A stretch of DNA of 17,554 nucleotides from positions 1-17,554 of the forward strand of contig CAZLGO010000033.1 of assembly GCA_964559295.1 (NCBI GenBank), in the 5' to 3' direction. Position numbers and translations under genes: made by a program. The number at the start of each line of letters is the position of its first letter. Position 1 is the stretch's first letter. A model generated the notes under the pieces. It was not told the origin of the DNA and did no database searches. It worked only from the letters and a program-made list of their open reading frames with translations. This document shows, piece by piece, positions 15,809-17,554 of the stretch. The DNA is from CAZLGO01 sp964559295. Its GTDB lineage: Archaea > Methanobacteriota > Methanobacteria > Methanobacteriales > Methanobacteriaceae.

Positions 15809-15816
15809 TATATAAA
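15809..15816 (+). promoter_or_regulatory. TATA box for hypF
   Basis: TATATAAA on the plus strand, about 50 bases before the TTG start. Transcription would begin near 15838, leaving a leader of about 25 bases that holds the GAGGTG ribosome site. Confidence 0.5.
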
Positions 15817-15819
15817 GTT

Positions 15820-15829
15820 AAATATAAAT
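15820..15829 (-). promoter_or_regulatory. TATA box for larB
   Basis: On the minus strand ATTTATATTT lies 25-34 bases upstream of ATG 15795. It is only 3 bases from the plus-strand TATA box of hypF, so TBP binding at the two promoters may be mutually exclusive. Confidence 0.5.
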
Positions 15830-15851
15830 CTATTAAAGATATTGTGTTCTT

Positions 15852-15857
15852 GAGGTG
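15852..15857 (+). promoter_or_regulatory. Ribosome-binding site that decides the TTG start of hypF
   Basis: GAGGTG lies 5 bases before TTG 15863. An in-frame stop TGA at 15851-15853 overlaps it, so no earlier start is possible. Confidence 0.7.
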
Positions 15858-15862
15858 TAGAG

Positions 15863-17554
15863 TTGGAGAAAGCTAAGATATTAGTACAAGGGATAGTCCA
15901 AGGGGTCGGATTCAGGCCTACAGTTTACAGAATAGCAAAAAACATTGGAATCTGTGGTTTTGTAAGAAACGCTGGAAACAGCGTTGAGATCGTGGTTGAA
16001 GGTGAAAAAGAAAAAATAAAAAAATTTATCAAAGATTTAAAGTTAAAAAAACCGCCTCTATCCAAGATAACATCACTAAAGACAGAATGGATGAAATCTG
16101 GGGATAATAGATTCGAGGATTTTTTTATCCTTGAGAGCTCTGATGCTTATGCTGGTTCATCTGTGATTCCTCCTGACGTTGCAACATGCGATCAATGTTT
16201 AGAGGAGGTTTTAGACATTGAAGATCGCAGGTATCATTATCCATTTACAGCCTGTACCAACTGTGGACCCCGTTTTACAGTGATAAAATCCGTTCCATAT
16301 GATCGTGAAAGAACATCCATGGATGATTTTCCCCTCTGCAGAGATTGTATGGTGGAATACAAAAACCCAAAGGATCGCAGATACCATGCAGAGGCAACCT
16401 GCTGTCCTTTTTGCGGACCTTCTGTTTTTCTCTGGAAAGATGAGATAATAAAAACAGAAAATCCAATAAAGGAAGCTGTAAAACTTGCAGATGAAGGTAA
16501 AATAATTGCAGTTAAGGGAATTGGTGGGACTCACCTTCTCACAAAGACAACAGATGATGAACCTGTACTCAGTTTAAGAAAAAGGCTTGGAAGACCGCAT
16601 CAACCTTTTGCCTGCATGTCTCCTGATGCTGATATCATCAGAACCTTTGCAGATGTCTCAGAAACCGAAGAAGAGGTCCTAAAATCAATGAGAAGACCTA
16701 TAGTTGTATTAAGGAAGAATGAAAATTATTATCTATCTCCTTTTGTCTCACCAAAGCTTCACACAATAGGTGTTATGCTGCCTTACTCCGCACTGCATCA
16801 TCTTTTATTTATGTATTCTAAAGATCCTGCCTATGTAATGACATCTGCAAACAAGCCAGGAGAACCTATGCTCATAGAAAACGATTCTATAATAAAAAAA
16901 CTTGATGGAATTGCAGATTATTTTCTCCTTCATGACAGAAGAATCATAAACAGATGTGACGATTCTGTTATAAGATTTAGAGACGATGATTTAGCTTTTA
17001 TAAGAAGATCAAGGGGTTATGTGCCAGAACCATACGATTTTTCCTTTGTTAGGGATATCAAGGTGCTTGCCCTGGGACCTGAGATTGATGTAACATTTTC
17101 CCTTGTTAAAGATGGAAAGTGTTATGTATCCCAGTACATTGGAAATACAAAAAAGTATGAGACCTTCAAATATCTTAAAGAGTCAATAGACTACATGATG
17201 GGCATAACCCAGACAAATGAAATAGATGTAGTAGCATGTGACCTTCATCCAAGATTTTTAACAACAAAACTTGCCCATGATTTAGGGGATAAGTTTGGGT
17301 GCGATGTTCTTAGGGTTCAGCATCATCATGCTCATGCTGCATCTTTGTGTGTTGATTTTGAAATTTCTGAGATGATATGCATAGCCTCAGATGGTGTGGG
17401 TTATGGAGAAGATGGATCGATATGGGGTGGAGAGATCCTACATGTGAAAGACGATGAATATGAAAGATTAGGTGGGTTGATGCCGCAGCCAATGGCAGGT
17501 GGGGATTTAGCCACAAAATATCCGATAAGAATGGTCATGGGGATGATATATGAT
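15863..17554 (+). CDS. hypF: HypF carbamoyltransferase, N-terminal three quarters
   Basis: 564 codons open to the right edge with no shift; full HypF proteins are about 750 residues. The TTG start is set by GAGGTG five bases upstream. Domains in order: acylphosphatase (VQGIVQGVGFRP, about 8-19, and GFVRN), then two zinc fingers. The first is C-x2-C ... C-x2-C in ATCDQC to CTNCGP, and the second is CRDC to CCPFCGP. A YrdC-like domain follows (IAVKGIGGTHLL, RKRLGRPHQPFACM, MTSANKPGEP). The Kae1-like carbamoyl-transfer domain starts with VACDLHPRFLTT, QHHHAHAAS and ASDGVGYGEDGSIWGGE. HypF turns carbamoyl phosphate into carbamoyl-AMP and moves the carbamoyl group to the HypE C-terminal cysteine, the source of cyanide ligands on [NiFe]-hydrogenase iron. 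The organism should therefore have a [NiFe]-hydrogenase and HypE elsewhere. Confidence 0.96.
   Translation, partial: MEKAKILVQGIVQGVGFRPTVYRIAKNIGICGFVRNAGNSVEIVVEGEKEKIKKFIKDLKLKKPPLSKITSLKTEWMKSGDNRFEDFFILESSDAYAGSSVIPPDVATCDQCLEEVLDIEDRRYHYPFTACTNCGPRFTVIKSVPYDRERTSMDDFPLCRDCMVEYKNPKDRRYHAEATCCPFCGPSVFLWKDEIIKTENPIKEAVKLADEGKIIAVKGIGGTHLLTKTTDDEPVLSLRKRLGRPHQPFACMSPDADIIRTFADVSETEEEVLKSMRRPIVVLRKNENYYLSPFVSPKLHTIGVMLPYSALHHLLFMYSKDPAYVMTSANKPGEPMLIENDSIIKKLDGIADYFLLHDRRIINRCDDSVIRFRDDDLAFIRRSRGYVPEPYDFSFVRDIKVLALGPEIDVTFSLVKDGKCYVSQYIGNTKKYETFKYLKESIDYMMGITQTNEIDVVACDLHPRFLTTKLAHDLGDKFGCDVLRVQHHHAHAASLCVDFEISEMICIASDGVGYGEDGSIWGGEILHVKDDEYERLGGLMPQPMAGGDLATKYPIRMVMGMIYD

Noticed and set aside
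16211..16534. Minus-strand frames opposite hypF, including the His-rich frame at 17310-17516
   Set aside because: They run antisense to strongly conserved HypF zinc-finger and Kae1-like motifs, and their histidines come from codons read opposite the HypF sequence.

Overview
The window is archaeal chromosomal DNA, most likely from a euryarchaeon; I cannot place it more narrowly. Supporting signs seen in the sequence are TATA-box promoters (several placed for leaderless or nearly leaderless transcripts), tRNA genes without encoded CCA, a tRNA-Trp with a bulge-helix-bulge intron that itself reads as a box C/D guide RNA, a family B DNA polymerase, a TrkH/TrkA potassium system and a Slipin-type SPFH protein. 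Base composition is AT-rich by eye (not calculated).

Layout. (a) 1-830, minus strand: a small YfcE-type metallophosphoesterase followed by the N-terminus of a UPF0104/AglD-like multi-pass membrane protein that runs off the left edge. (b) 861-1937: a major facilitator transporter reduced to a frameshifted relic. (c) 1982-5939, plus strand: Slipin, TrkH, TrkA and a YdjM-like membrane hydrolase, most with their own promoter or Shine-Dalgarno signal. (d) 5940-8903, minus strand: a membrane-anchored PIG-L/LmbE deacetylase with an extra C-terminal domain, and a zinc-ribbon membrane protein with a C-terminal FxLYD-like domain. (e) 9172-10141, minus strand: a glyoxalase II-like metallo-beta-lactamase, tRNA-Trp with intron, and tRNA-Cys. 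(f) 10499-12423, minus strand: an intact flavodoxin, a truncated flavodoxin, a decayed alpha/beta-hydrolase whose start codon is now ATA, and AT-rich spacer. (g) 12424-14446, plus strand: a family B DNA polymerase that stops 13 residues after motif C, so it lacks the thumb, followed by a C-terminal scrap of a QueG-like iron-sulfur protein. (h) 14468-17554: a nitroreductase and LarB on the minus strand, and HypF on the plus strand running off the right edge. larB and hypF are divergent over 67 bases with closely placed opposing TATA boxes.

Working together. TrkH and TrkA form one potassium uptake system (channel plus NAD-binding gate). LarB and HypF both serve nickel enzymes: LarB makes a precursor of the nickel-pincer nucleotide, and HypF makes the cyanide ligands of [NiFe]-hydrogenase. 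The tRNA-Trp intron probably guides 2'-O-methylation of its own C34 before splicing. At least three certain or likely gene relics, plus several fragments, lie in 17.5 kb, so the region looks like a zone of gene loss. I found no CRISPR array, intact insertion sequence or phage module. The items most worth following up are the 65-nt dual-guide tRNA intron, whose second guide has no target in tRNA-Trp, and the thumb-less DNA polymerase.
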